This document shows positions 1 to 5,954 of a stretch of DNA of 12,561 nucleotides, in pieces (the stretch's first letter is position 1; every line of letters starts with the position of its first letter). The notes under the pieces are model-generated. The model searched no databases and had not been told where the DNA came from. It worked only from the letters and a program-made list of their open reading frames with translations. The translations under genes and the position numbers were made by a program. The stretch comes from TMED14 sp003444795. GTDB lineage: Bacteria > Bacteroidota > Bacteroidia > Flavobacteriales > Schleiferiaceae. The DNA lies in assembly GCA_963978445.1 (NCBI GenBank), contig CAXBRT010000045.1:1-12561 (forward strand), read 5' to 3'.

Positions 1-15
1 GCCGTGGCGGTTTAA
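1..15 (+). CDS. 3' end of an upstream gene, possibly thymidylate synthase
   Basis: The first 15 bases read in frame as Ala-Val-Ala-Val-stop, ending 15 bases before the folA start codon. Thymidylate synthases often end in a short Ala/Val/Ile tail (E. coli ends APVAI), and thyA directly upstream of folA is a common arrangement, so a thyA end is a reasonable guess. Four residues cannot identify a protein. The next sequence to the left would decide it. Confidence 0.3.
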   Translation, partial: AVAV

Positions 16-30
16 TTCCTTTTGGCCCGA

Positions 31-516
31 ATGCTAACCCTCATCGTAGCCCACGACAAAAACCGTCTCATCGGCGGCGGAAATGCCCTCCTCTGGCACC
101 TCCCTGAAGACCTCAAACGCTTCAAAGCGCTTACCAGTGGCCATCCCATCCTCATGGGCCGAAAAACCTTTGAATCCATTGGCCGCCCGCTCCCTAACCG
201 AAGCAACATCGTTATTACGCGCAACGAATCCTGGTCGCACGACGGAGTTTTCACCGCATCCAGCCTAGAAGAAGCCATCGGTATGGCTTCCATGATGGAT
301 TCGCAAATTTTCCTCATCGGAGGGGGTGAACTCTATGCGCAAGGGCTTCGGCATGCCGACGTTTTGGAGATCACCGAGGTTCATGGGACGTACGAAGGCG
401 ACACCTGGTTCCCAGAGTACCGCGATGTCTTCACGGAAGTGGGTCGCGAGTCGTACCCAGCCACCATCGAGCAGCCCTTGGCGCATGACTTTGTGCGTTG
501 GGTGAAAAAGAAATAA
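31..516 (+). CDS. folA: Dihydrofolate reductase
   Basis: This 161-residue protein is the normal length for bacterial DHFR, which reduces dihydrofolate to tetrahydrofolate with NADPH in the cytosol for thymidylate, purine and methionine synthesis. The family pattern is plain: an N-terminal beta strand MLTLIVA, then WHLPEDL containing Trp22 and the catalytic acid Asp27 (same numbers as E. coli), MGRKTFESIGRPLPNR at 42-57 with the NADPH- and folate-contacting Arg52 and Arg57, and the glycine-rich IGGGELY at 96-102. The ATG at 31 is chosen because it aligns with the usual DHFR start; a TTG at 22 would add three residues with no support. It is probably the last gene of a short operon with the gene ending at 15. 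It converges with clpX; a run of eight T at 525-532 follows but has no hairpin before it. Confidence 0.97.
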   Translation: MLTLIVAHDKNRLIGGGNALLWHLPEDLKRFKALTSGHPILMGRKTFESIGRPLPNRSNIVITRNESWSHDGVFTASSLEEAIGMASMMDSQIFLIGGGELYAQGLRHADVLEITEVHGTYEGDTWFPEYRDVFTEVGRESYPATIEQPLAHDFVRWVKKK

Positions 517-566
517 GCCCGGAATTTTTTTTGGCATGTGCCCAGCGCACTTTGGCTATTGGCCCG

Positions 567-584
567 CCGGAAGGCGCCCTTCGG
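567..584. other. Imperfect hairpin between convergent folA and clpX
   Basis: CCGGAAGG and CCTTCGG face each other around a short CGC loop, with one bulged base. The hairpin lies just past the clpX stop codon (590-592) on the minus strand. No T tract follows on either strand, so it is not a standard intrinsic terminator, although it might stabilise the 3' end of the clpX transcript. Nothing else is recognisable in the 73-base gap. Confidence 0.3.
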
Positions 585-589
585 AGGAT

Positions 590-1792
590 TTACGCCGCGC
601 GCAGTCCGGCCTTCGCTAGTTTTTCCACGGCAAGGTCCGCCGTAACGTGTACCGTTTCGGGAAGCTCATACATGGCATCCGTGAGGATGGCCTCACAAAT
701 GCTACGCAGACCACGCGCACCCAGTTTGAACTCTAGTGCCTTGTCCGCGATAGTTTCCAAGGCTTCAGGTGCAAAGGTGAGCTCGATGCCATCCATGTGG
801 AATAGATGGGTGTACTGCTTCACCAGGGCGTTTTTGGGCTCGGTCAAAATGGCCAATAAGGTTTCGCGCGTGAGCGGTTCCAAATAGGTCAGGACGGGCA
901 TTCGGCCGATCAACTCAGGAATCAAGCCAAAAGCCTTCAAATCCTGGGGCGCCACCGCGCTCAAGAAATTTTCTTCGGCTACTTCACCGCGGCGCAAGGA
1001 GCCGCTATAGCCCACCACTTGGGTGTTCAAACGACGCGCAATGTGGCGGTTGATACCGTCAAAAGCGCCACCGGCCACAAAAAGAATATTGCGCGTGTCT
1101 ACTTCGACAAACTTTTGATCCGGGTGCTTGCGACCGCCCTTGGGGGGAACGTTGACTTTGGTGCCCTCCAGCAGCTTTAAAAGCGCTTGCTGCACTCCCT
1201 CGCCCGATACGTCGCGCGTGATGGAGGGGTTATCGCTTTTGCGCGCAATCTTGTCAATTTCGTCGATGAAAACGATACCGCGTTCGGCCGCTTCCACATT
1301 GTAGTCTGCCGCCTGTAACAAGCGCGTTAAAATGCTCTCCACATCCTCGCCTACGTAGCCGGCCTCCGTCAACACGGTAGCGTCCACAATGGCGAAGGGC
1401 ACATTGAGCATGCGGGCAATGGTTCGCGCCAACAGGGTCTTCCCGGTACCGGTCTCGCCTACGAGGATGACGTTGGACTTCTCGATTTCAAAATCGTCTA
1501 CCCCCCCCTGAAGCACGCGCTTGTAGTGGTTGTAAACGGCTACGCTCAGGGTGCGCTTTGCTGCTTCTTGACCAATGACATACTGATCAAGGTGTGCTTT
1601 GATGTCCTTAGGCTTGGGAAGTTCAAAGTCACTGGCTTCGGAAATTCCACCGCCGTGTCGGGACTCTTCCAGGACAATTTCATGGGCCTGCTCAATGCAT
1701 GATTCACAGATGTGTGCGTCCAAGCCTGCGATCAGCAAGCCGGCATCCGTTTTTGGACGTCCGCAAAACGAACACTGTGAAACGTCTCCCAT
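590..1792 (-). CDS. clpX: ATP-dependent Clp protease, ATP-binding subunit ClpX
   Basis: ClpX is the AAA+ hexamer that recognises, unfolds and threads proteins into ClpP. The 400-residue protein has the full family order: a zinc-binding domain with Cys7, Cys10, Cys29 and Cys32; Walker A GETGTGKT at 112-119; pore-1 loop GYVG at 145-148; Walker B IVFIDE at 173-178; the RKH loop at 221-223; the arginine finger in LIGR (Arg297); and sensor 2 GARGLR at 358-363. The Walker A second residue is Glu where many ClpX have Pro. The loop that docks on ClpP, IGF in E. coli, reads VGY at 260-262; I believe both are variants seen in Bacteroidota. It starts 8 bases after the clpP stop, so the two subunits should be made from one transcript. 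The protein ends shortly after the C-terminal domain, without the longer tail of E. coli. Confidence 0.98.
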   Translation of the reverse strand: MGDVSQCSFCGRPKTDAGLLIAGLDAHICESCIEQAHEIVLEESRHGGGISEASDFELPKPKDIKAHLDQYVIGQEAAKRTLSVAVYNHYKRVLQGGVDDFEIEKSNVILVGETGTGKTLLARTIARMLNVPFAIVDATVLTEAGYVGEDVESILTRLLQAADYNVEAAERGIVFIDEIDKIARKSDNPSITRDVSGEGVQQALLKLLEGTKVNVPPKGGRKHPDQKFVEVDTRNILFVAGGAFDGINRHIARRLNTQVVGYSGSLRRGEVAEENFLSAVAPQDLKAFGLIPELIGRMPVLTYLEPLTRETLLAILTEPKNALVKQYTHLFHMDGIELTFAPEALETIADKALEFKLGARGLRSICEAILTDAMYELPETVHVTADLAVEKLAKAGLRAA

Positions 1793-1800
1793 GATTGGTT

Positions 1801-2472
1801 TTACTTCAGTTTTTTGCCGGTAAGCACCTCGTCAATCATGCCGTAGGCCTTGGCCTCTTCGGAGGTCATCCAATAATCGCGGTCTGAATCCTTCTCCACT
1901 TTGTCAAAGGGCTGGCCCGAATGATTGGCAATGATCTCGTACAATTCCTTCTTGAGCTTCAAAATCTCCACCAAGGTGATTTCCATATCGCTGGCTTGGC
2001 CTTGCGCACCTCCCATGGGCTGGTGAATCATCACCCGTGAATGCTTCAAAGCTGAGCGCTTTCCTTTGGTGCCTGCACACATCAGCACGGCTCCCATAGA
2101 AGCGGCCATGCCGGTACAAATAGTGGCAACATCCGGGCTAACCACTTGCATGGTGTCATAAATGCCCAAGCCTGCATAGACAGAACCCCCTGGGCTATTC
2201 AAGTAGATTTGGATGTCTTTCTTGCTGTCCGCAGATTCCAAAAAGAGCAATTGCGCCTGCACAATGTTGGCCACTTGGTCGTTGATACCCGTGCCCAAGA
2301 AGATGATTCGGTCCATCATCAGACGCGAGAACACGTCCATTTGCGCCACATTCAATTGGCGCTCTTCGATAATGTAAGGCGTCAATGAACTCTCGACATA
2401 ATGCTGCATCGTCAAACTGCTGATGCCCTTGTCGAGCATGGCATAGCGCTGAAACTCTTTCCCTAAATCCAT
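1801..2472 (-). CDS. clpP: ATP-dependent Clp protease, proteolytic subunit ClpP
   Basis: ClpP is the serine peptidase tetradecamer that degrades substrates fed by ClpX. The 223-residue protein shows the catalytic triad in its usual setting: Ser125 in GMAASMGA, His150 in MIHQP, and Asp199 in SDRDYW. The oligomer core LNSPGGSVYAGLGIYDTMQ (91-109) is also standard. The first 30 or so residues exceed the mature E. coli N terminus and could be a propeptide removed by self-cleavage, as in other ClpP; this is inferred from length only. The gene lies between tig (12-base gap upstream) and clpX (8-base gap downstream). No separate promoter is evident in the 12-base gap, so expression probably comes from the promoter before tig. 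Confidence 0.98.
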   Translation of the reverse strand: MDLGKEFQRYAMLDKGISSLTMQHYVESSLTPYIIEERQLNVAQMDVFSRLMMDRIIFLGTGINDQVANIVQAQLLFLESADSKKDIQIYLNSPGGSVYAGLGIYDTMQVVSPDVATICTGMAASMGAVLMCAGTKGKRSALKHSRVMIHQPMGGAQGQASDMEITLVEILKLKKELYEIIANHSGQPFDKVEKDSDRDYWMTSEEAKAYGMIDEVLTGKKLK

Positions 2473-2484
2473 AGTGCTTTAAGC

Positions 2485-3825
2485 TTATTGATTCTTAGAA
2501 GCCAATTTAAGGAATTCAGCATAGCCCATTTTGCTAACTTTCATGCTGAAGGAAGCCTTAAAGAACTTCATCATTTTGTCTTGCAAAAGCTGTTCCGAAA
2601 GTTGCTCGGACTGCTCGCGGTTTTGGAGTACGCTGAGGGCTAATTGCTCGGCTTGCTTATCGTCCATTTCCTGGCCAAACTGCGCCATACGACCCTTGAC
2701 CATATCAACGGCATAGGCGACCAACTCTTCCTTGTGAACGTGCAAATGGTATTCGCGGCTCAACTTGCTTTCGATCATCTGCCAACGCATCGCCTTTTCC
2801 GTGTTGGGCCATTGCTCCTCCACTTCTTCCATGCTGGGGGCCTTTTCGCCCTGCTGGGTGATCCACTTTTTCATGAAGGCCTCTGGCAAGGTCAACTTCG
2901 TCTTCATCAAATGGTCGGTGACCGTGTTGAAGAAATGGGTATCTGCGTCGCGCTGGTACATGCCTTTGAGGTCCGCCTCAATCTTTTCGCGCAATTCTTT
3001 CTCGCTGGAAACCACGCCCTCTCCAAAAAGTTTGTCAAATAACTCTTGGTCCAAGGCCGCTGGCTCCAAATGGTAAATCGTCTTCAAGGTGAGCACAAAG
3101 AGGCCCGTTGAGGCAGCCTTTTCCACTTCCGTGTAGCCCAAAACATCTTCCAACTGGAAGCTGACGATGAAATGCTTGGAGGCATTGAACTCCATGGTCT
3201 CACCCTTCTTCAGGGCTTGAGCTGCCTTCGCCACTTTCTTGTCGCTGATGGACTTCAGGCCCAAACGGCCTTCTTTGACCTCTATGCCTTCTACGGCGTT
3301 GCCTTTTTTGTCGACCATTTGGAAGGCGCCAAATAAGATGTCCTCTGCACCGGCCGCATCCACTTCCGACATCTTGCCATAGCGGTTGCAGATGTTCTCA
3401 ACTTCGTCGTCAATGGCCTGCTTAGTCGCCTCAATTTCCACATAGGGAAGCTTCACCTTGTCGCTAATGTCCAAGGTGAACTCGGGCGCCATGCCAATTT
3501 CAAACTGAACTTGGAAAGAATCCGCCGTAAAATCCACCTGGCTGGGCATGGGCAAAGGCTGACCCAAAATTTCCAGTTTCTCACCTTCCAAGTAGTTGAA
3601 CAAGCCATCCTGCAACATCTTGTTCACTTCCTCGATGCGAACCGAAGATTCATACTGCTTGCGAATCATAGCCATTGGAGCCATGCCCTGACGAAAGCCG
3701 GGGATGTTGGCACGCTTGCGGTAATCGACCAAGGTCTTTTCCACTTTCTCCGCAAAATCGGACTGGGCTACTTCAATGGTAATGATGCCGTTGTTGCTTG
3801 CATCAATCGTGTGAGAAACATTCAT
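2485..3825 (-). CDS. tig: Trigger factor, ribosome-bound chaperone
   Basis: Trigger factor binds ribosomal protein L23 near the exit tunnel and shields nascent chains. The 446-residue length is close to the E. coli protein (432). The N-terminal ribosome-binding domain carries the signature GFRQGMAP at 43-50 (family pattern GFRxGxxP). Residues about 150-255 correspond to the FKBP-like prolyl isomerase insert, but the usual IPGFEDGI stretch is not present, so isomerase activity is doubtful. The remainder is a long charged helical C-terminal chaperone domain. The start is MNVSHTID at 3825; the frame stays open upstream, but that extension runs through a terminator and a tRNA gene and cannot be coding. 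First gene of the tig-clpP-clpX operon, with a TACCTTTG promoter element 28 bases before the start. Confidence 0.95.
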   Translation of the reverse strand: MNVSHTIDASNNGIITIEVAQSDFAEKVEKTLVDYRKRANIPGFRQGMAPMAMIRKQYESSVRIEEVNKMLQDGLFNYLEGEKLEILGQPLPMPSQVDFTADSFQVQFEIGMAPEFTLDISDKVKLPYVEIEATKQAIDDEVENICNRYGKMSEVDAAGAEDILFGAFQMVDKKGNAVEGIEVKEGRLGLKSISDKKVAKAAQALKKGETMEFNASKHFIVSFQLEDVLGYTEVEKAASTGLFVLTLKTIYHLEPAALDQELFDKLFGEGVVSSEKELREKIEADLKGMYQRDADTHFFNTVTDHLMKTKLTLPEAFMKKWITQQGEKAPSMEEVEEQWPNTEKAMRWQMIESKLSREYHLHVHKEELVAYAVDMVKGRMAQFGQEMDDKQAEQLALSVLQNREQSEQLSEQLLQDKMMKFFKASFSMKVSKMGYAEFLKLASKNQ

Positions 3826-3852
3826 TTGTTCTAGGTCTTTGAAAAAGGACCG

Positions 3853-3860
3853 CAAAGGTA
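3853..3860 (-). promoter_or_regulatory. Bacteroidota-type -7 element for the tig-clpP-clpX operon
   Basis: TACCTTTG on the minus strand matches the Bacteroidota consensus TAnnTTTG exactly and lies 28 bases upstream of the tig start codon. No TTG occurs at the expected -33 distance (19-21 bases further upstream), so the match is to the -7 half only. It lies downstream of the tRNA terminator, as expected if the protease operon has its own promoter. Confidence 0.6.
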
Positions 3861-3877
3861 CGGAGGTTTGGGGATTT

Positions 3878-3905
3878 AAGGGTGAAAGGCTAGAAGGGTG
3901 AAAGG
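3878..3905. repeat. Two-copy 12-bp direct repeat upstream of tig
   Basis: AAGGGTGAAAGG occurs at 3878-3889 and again at 3894-3905, a period of 16 bases; on the minus strand both copies read CCTTTCACCCTT. The pair sits between the tRNA terminator and the tig -7 element, with the nearer copy close to where a -33 element would be. It could be a binding site for a regulator or a small duplication without function. Confidence 0.55.
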
Positions 3906-3911
3906 GCGGGT

Positions 3912-3942
3912 AAAAAAAATCCCCGCCTTTTTGGGCGGGGAT
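3912..3942 (-). terminator. Intrinsic terminator of the tRNA-Thr/tRNA-Leu unit
   Basis: On the minus strand CCCCGCC (3940-3934) pairs with GGCGGGG (3927-3921) around a 6-base loop, extended by an AT pair on each side, and is followed by eight T (3919-3912). This is a strong intrinsic terminator a few bases after the CCA end of tRNA-Leu, and it separates the tRNA unit from the tig promoter. Confidence 0.9.
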
Positions 3943-3946
3943 AATG

Positions 3947-4032
3947 TGGTGCGCGAAGGGGGACTCGAACCCCCACATCCTACGGACACTAGATCCTGAG
4001 TCTAGCCTGTCTACCAATTTCAGCACTCGCGC
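3947..4032 (-). tRNA. tRNA-Leu (anticodon CAG)
   Basis: Acceptor strand GCGCGAG pairs with TTCGCGC (one G-U pair). The anticodon arm is CTAGA-CTCAGGA-TCTAG, placing CAG at positions 34-36, which reads CUG. There is a long class II variable arm (GTCC-GTA-GGAT type) and the T arm is GGGGG-TTCGAGT-CCCCC. The discriminator is A and the CCA end is encoded (3949-3947). It lies 10 bases after tRNA-Thr, in the same transcription unit, and is followed at once by a terminator. Confidence 0.96.
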
Positions 4033-4042
4033 GCTTGAAGCG

Positions 4043-4118
4043 TGGAGCCACTCATGGGACTCGAACCCACGACCCTCGCATTACGAATGCGATGCTCTAC
4101 CAACTGAGCTAAAGTGGC
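4043..4118 (-). tRNA. tRNA-Thr (anticodon CGU)
   Basis: Acceptor strand GCCACTT pairs with GAGTGGC, the D arm is AGCTCAGTTGGTAGAGC, and the anticodon arm is TCGCA-TTCGTAA-TGCGA with CGT at 34-36, reading ACG. The T arm GTGGG-TTCGAGT-CCCAT is regular. The discriminator is T (4046) and CCA is encoded (4045-4043). The anticodon arm is nearly identical to E. coli thrW. First gene of a two-tRNA unit with a complete promoter directly upstream. Confidence 0.96.
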
Positions 4119-4126
4119 AAGGGGCG

Positions 4127-4158
4127 CAAAGGTAACAAAGCCCAAGGGAGATTTTCAA
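4127..4158 (-). promoter_or_regulatory. Promoter of the tRNA-Thr/tRNA-Leu unit
   Basis: On the minus strand TTG (4158-4156) and TACCTTTG (4134-4127) are separated by 21 bases, matching both halves of the Bacteroidota promoter consensus (TTG, 19-21 bases, TAnnTTTG). The -7 element ends 8 bases before the first base of tRNA-Thr. This is the best two-part promoter match in the window. It abuts the stop codon (4159-4161) of the secreted-protein gene upstream. Confidence 0.75.
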
Positions 4159-4521
4159 CTAGTCCCTGGGTTCTTTCATTCGGGCCTGAATTTTTGATTC
4201 CGCCATCCCTGAATTGGATTGTATTAAGATGTAAATCCAACCGCGGGATTCAATTTTCACCGCGGTATACCCGTCGTCGCCGTAGGTGTCCAAAATGCGC
4301 AGACTTTGGCCCTTATTGGGCTGATAGATGCGGCGAACGACTTCCATATAGTCTTCACTATAACGGCCCGAAACTTCATACCACGTTCGGACCTGCTCGC
4401 CTTGCTCTAGAAACGTCTTAAAATGCGTCCCTTGAAAGGCATGCGGCACCTCAATAGCCACGTTCTGCGCCCACATAGTAGTGCCAAAGAGGATGGTAAA
4501 AAGGAGGTAAAATCGTTTCAT
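4159..4521 (-). CDS. Small secreted protein of unknown function
   Basis: This 120-residue protein starts with Lys-Arg, a hydrophobic core FYLLFTILFGTTMW and a likely cleavage site after Ala18 (WAQN), so it should be exported. The mature part of about 100 residues is polar, with aromatic residues and no cysteines; segments such as RILDTYGDDGYTAVKI and GWIYILIQS look like beta strands of a small fold. I do not recognise a family. It is transcribed away from the OmpA-family gene and ends right at the tRNA promoter. The start fits a signal peptide, and a TAATTTTG element lies 16 bases upstream. Confidence 0.75.
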   Translation of the reverse strand: MKRFYLLFTILFGTTMWAQNVAIEVPHAFQGTHFKTFLEQGEQVRTWYEVSGRYSEDYMEVVRRIYQPNKGQSLRILDTYGDDGYTAVKIESRGWIYILIQSNSGMAESKIQARMKEPRD

Positions 4522-4537
4522 ATGGAATAGAGCGCCA

Positions 4538-4545
4538 CAAAATTA
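4538..4545 (-). promoter_or_regulatory. Possible -7 element for the secreted-protein gene
   Basis: TAATTTTG on the minus strand matches TAnnTTTG and lies 16 bases before the start codon at 4521. No clear TTG is found at the -33 position. The A/T-rich sequence lowers the significance of the match. Confidence 0.35.
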
Positions 4546-4623
4546 CCTCATTTCAACGACGATATGGCCATTTTAGTGCGCAACCGTCCGCCAAATGTTT
4601 AACTTCATTGATAAACATATCCC

Positions 4624-4631
4624 TACCTTTG
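4624..4631 (+). promoter_or_regulatory. -7 promoter element for the OmpA-family gene
   Basis: TACCTTTG matches the Bacteroidota -7 consensus exactly and ends 17 bases before the ATG at 4649. The nearest TTG (4608-4610) is only 13 bases upstream of it, too close for a standard -33 element. It lies in the 127-base divergent region shared with the secreted-protein gene. Confidence 0.55.
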
Positions 4632-4648
4632 GAGTAAATCGCTGAATC

Positions 4649-5581
4649 ATGAAAAAGTTTTTGTTTTTGTGTTTAATGGCACTTGGAATGACCAGTTGGG
4701 GACAAGTAGCCGCCAAGCCGTCCTTTGAACTGGGCGTGGGATATGCCTTGCGGCACACGGAAAATTTTGGCATACCGAAGGCCTTTTTTGGCGTAAACAA
4801 CATCTACAACGGTCTTGGAGCCTATATATCTCCAGAGTATAGAGGAAACATTACGTTTATCGAAGATGGTACGAATTACTACTTCCGCATTCCTATGGGT
4901 CTGACCTTCCAGATTAACGAAAACGCTGGGCTATTTGCAGGGGTTGATCCCATCAGTTTTGCTATGGGGAAAAACCTTCGAAAAGAAGTGGGGCTTTCTT
5001 TCAATACGGGACCTTTAACCATCCGGACTGGCTACAGCTACTGGGTAGGTGCAACCATTGGTGTAGGGGTCAATTTTGGCGCTAATGCAACACCCATCAG
5101 CTACCAAGCCAAGCGTCCAAGAGTGAAGTCCGCCCCTTCTGCGGCACCGGAAAAAATCACAGAAGTCATTCGTCAAGTAGATACCGTGATAGTTACCAAG
5201 GAAGTGGTGAAAGAAGTCCCTGTGGAGGTGATCAAGGAAGTCATCCGTGATGAAAACCTCACCCTGATAACTACCGTTTATTTCCGCGACAACTCCATTC
5301 AATATGTGCCTGAAAGCTTCCAGCGCATTCAGGAAATTGCGGATGACATCAAGGAATTAGCCCCCGGAACAATAGTGATAATTGGTCACACGGATGCCCG
5401 CGGCAATGAAGCCTATAACTTTAACTTAGGCATGGAGCGCGCTCAAAGATTTGCCAACGATCTTGTGTTGAAATACGGAATACCTGCCGGTTCAGTAGAG
5501 GTGCGCTCTTTGGGTAAAATGGAGGCCAATGCTGCCTTGGATAGCCAAAACCGCCGTGTAGAAGTCTTCATTAAGAAATAA
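4649..5581 (+). CDS. OmpA-family outer-membrane, peptidoglycan-binding protein
   Basis: This 310-residue envelope protein begins with a signal peptide (Lys2-Lys3, hydrophobic to about Trp17, cleavage near GQVAA). Residues about 24-145 are rich in alternating aromatic and glycine residues and probably form a small outer-membrane beta barrel. A Pro/Ala/Lys linker follows, then a VKEV/VIKEV-rich stretch at 177-200. The C-terminal OmpA domain at 203-310 contains GHTDARGNEAYNFNLGMERA, with Asp249 and Arg264 at the positions known to hold the diaminopimelate side chain of peptidoglycan, and ends NRRVEVFI. The inferred role is tethering the outer membrane to the cell wall. It is a single-gene unit with its own -7 element and a strong terminator 18 bases after the stop. 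Confidence 0.9.
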   Translation: MKKFLFLCLMALGMTSWGQVAAKPSFELGVGYALRHTENFGIPKAFFGVNNIYNGLGAYISPEYRGNITFIEDGTNYYFRIPMGLTFQINENAGLFAGVDPISFAMGKNLRKEVGLSFNTGPLTIRTGYSYWVGATIGVGVNFGANATPISYQAKRPRVKSAPSAAPEKITEVIRQVDTVIVTKEVVKEVPVEVIKEVIRDENLTLITTVYFRDNSIQYVPESFQRIQEIADDIKELAPGTIVIIGHTDARGNEAYNFNLGMERAQRFANDLVLKYGIPAGSVEVRSLGKMEANAALDSQNRRVEVFIKK

Positions 5582-5598
5582 TTTATCGATAGTTGCAC

Positions 5599-5628
5599 AA
5601 AAAAAGCCGGCTCATCGCCGGCTTTTTT
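5599..5628. terminator. Bidirectional terminator between ompA-like gene and small membrane protein
   Basis: GCCGGC (5606-5611) and GCCGGC (5617-5622) form a 6-bp GC stem around TCATC, with seven A before and six T after, so the structure works on both strands. It ends the OmpA-family gene (stop at 5581) on the plus strand and, on the minus strand, lies 18 bases past the stop of the 45-residue membrane protein. Confidence 0.9.
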
Positions 5629-5645
5629 CGTTCGTGAATACCCTC

Positions 5646-5783
5646 TTAATTCTGTTTTTCTTCGAGTGATTTGATTCGGGCTTCCAACTTTCCAATCCAT
5701 GTTTTCATGAGGTTGAGCATCATGAAAAGAAAAACCACCATGACACCGCTGATGAAATAGAAGAGAACAGATTCAGTCAACAT
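5646..5783 (-). CDS. Small single-pass membrane protein, 45 residues, unknown function
   Basis: An ATG at 5783 opens a 45-codon frame ending in TAA at 5646. The protein has a short acidic N terminus (MLTES), a hydrophobic span at about residues 6-26 (VLFYFISGVMVVFLFMMLNLM), then KTWIGKLEARIKSLEEKQN, an amphipathic helix with a short coiled-coil pattern. The charge distribution suggests the N terminus outside and the basic tail in the cytoplasm. It begins 15 bases after the 3' end of tRNA-Leu(UAG) and ends 18 bases before a terminator that works on this strand, so it is placed like a real gene co-transcribed with the tRNA. There is no obvious Shine-Dalgarno sequence, as is usual here. I do not recognise a family. 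Confidence 0.6.
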   Translation of the reverse strand: MLTESVLFYFISGVMVVFLFMMLNLMKTWIGKLEARIKSLEEKQN

Positions 5784-5798
5784 CGTAGAGAAAATTAG

Positions 5799-5880
<82 letters not shown>

Positions 5881-5893
5881 AGTTAGGATGGCG

Positions 5894-5901
5894 CAAAGAT
5901 A
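5894..5901 (-). promoter_or_regulatory. -7 promoter element for tRNA-Leu(UAG)
   Basis: TATCTTTG on the minus strand matches TAnnTTTG and lies 13 bases before the first base of the tRNA. No TTG is present 19-21 bases upstream. The position close to a tRNA 5' end, as for the tRNA-Thr promoter, supports it. Confidence 0.5.
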
Positions 5902-5954
5902 GGGGGCAATTTTCGATTTACGGGGGTGCTCCGCTCTTTAAAGCGTTGGAAGTT

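Noticed and set aside
22..30. TTG start for folA three codons upstream
   Set aside because: The ATG at 31 gives the exact DHFR N terminus and places the catalytic Asp at residue 27, as in E. coli.
525..532. Run of eight T after folA as a terminator
   Set aside because: No GC-rich hairpin precedes it, so termination cannot be claimed from sequence.
3826..4026. N-terminal extension of the trigger factor frame by 67 codons
   Set aside because: It runs through the promoter, the tRNA terminator and most of tRNA-Leu. The family start is the ATG at 3825.
3944..4135. A 63-codon plus-strand frame across the tRNA pair (contains GDSNPHILRTLD and SWDSNPRPSHYE)
   Set aside because: It is the antisense reading of tRNA-Leu and tRNA-Thr. 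Peptides of this DSNP type are well-known false gene calls over tRNA genes.
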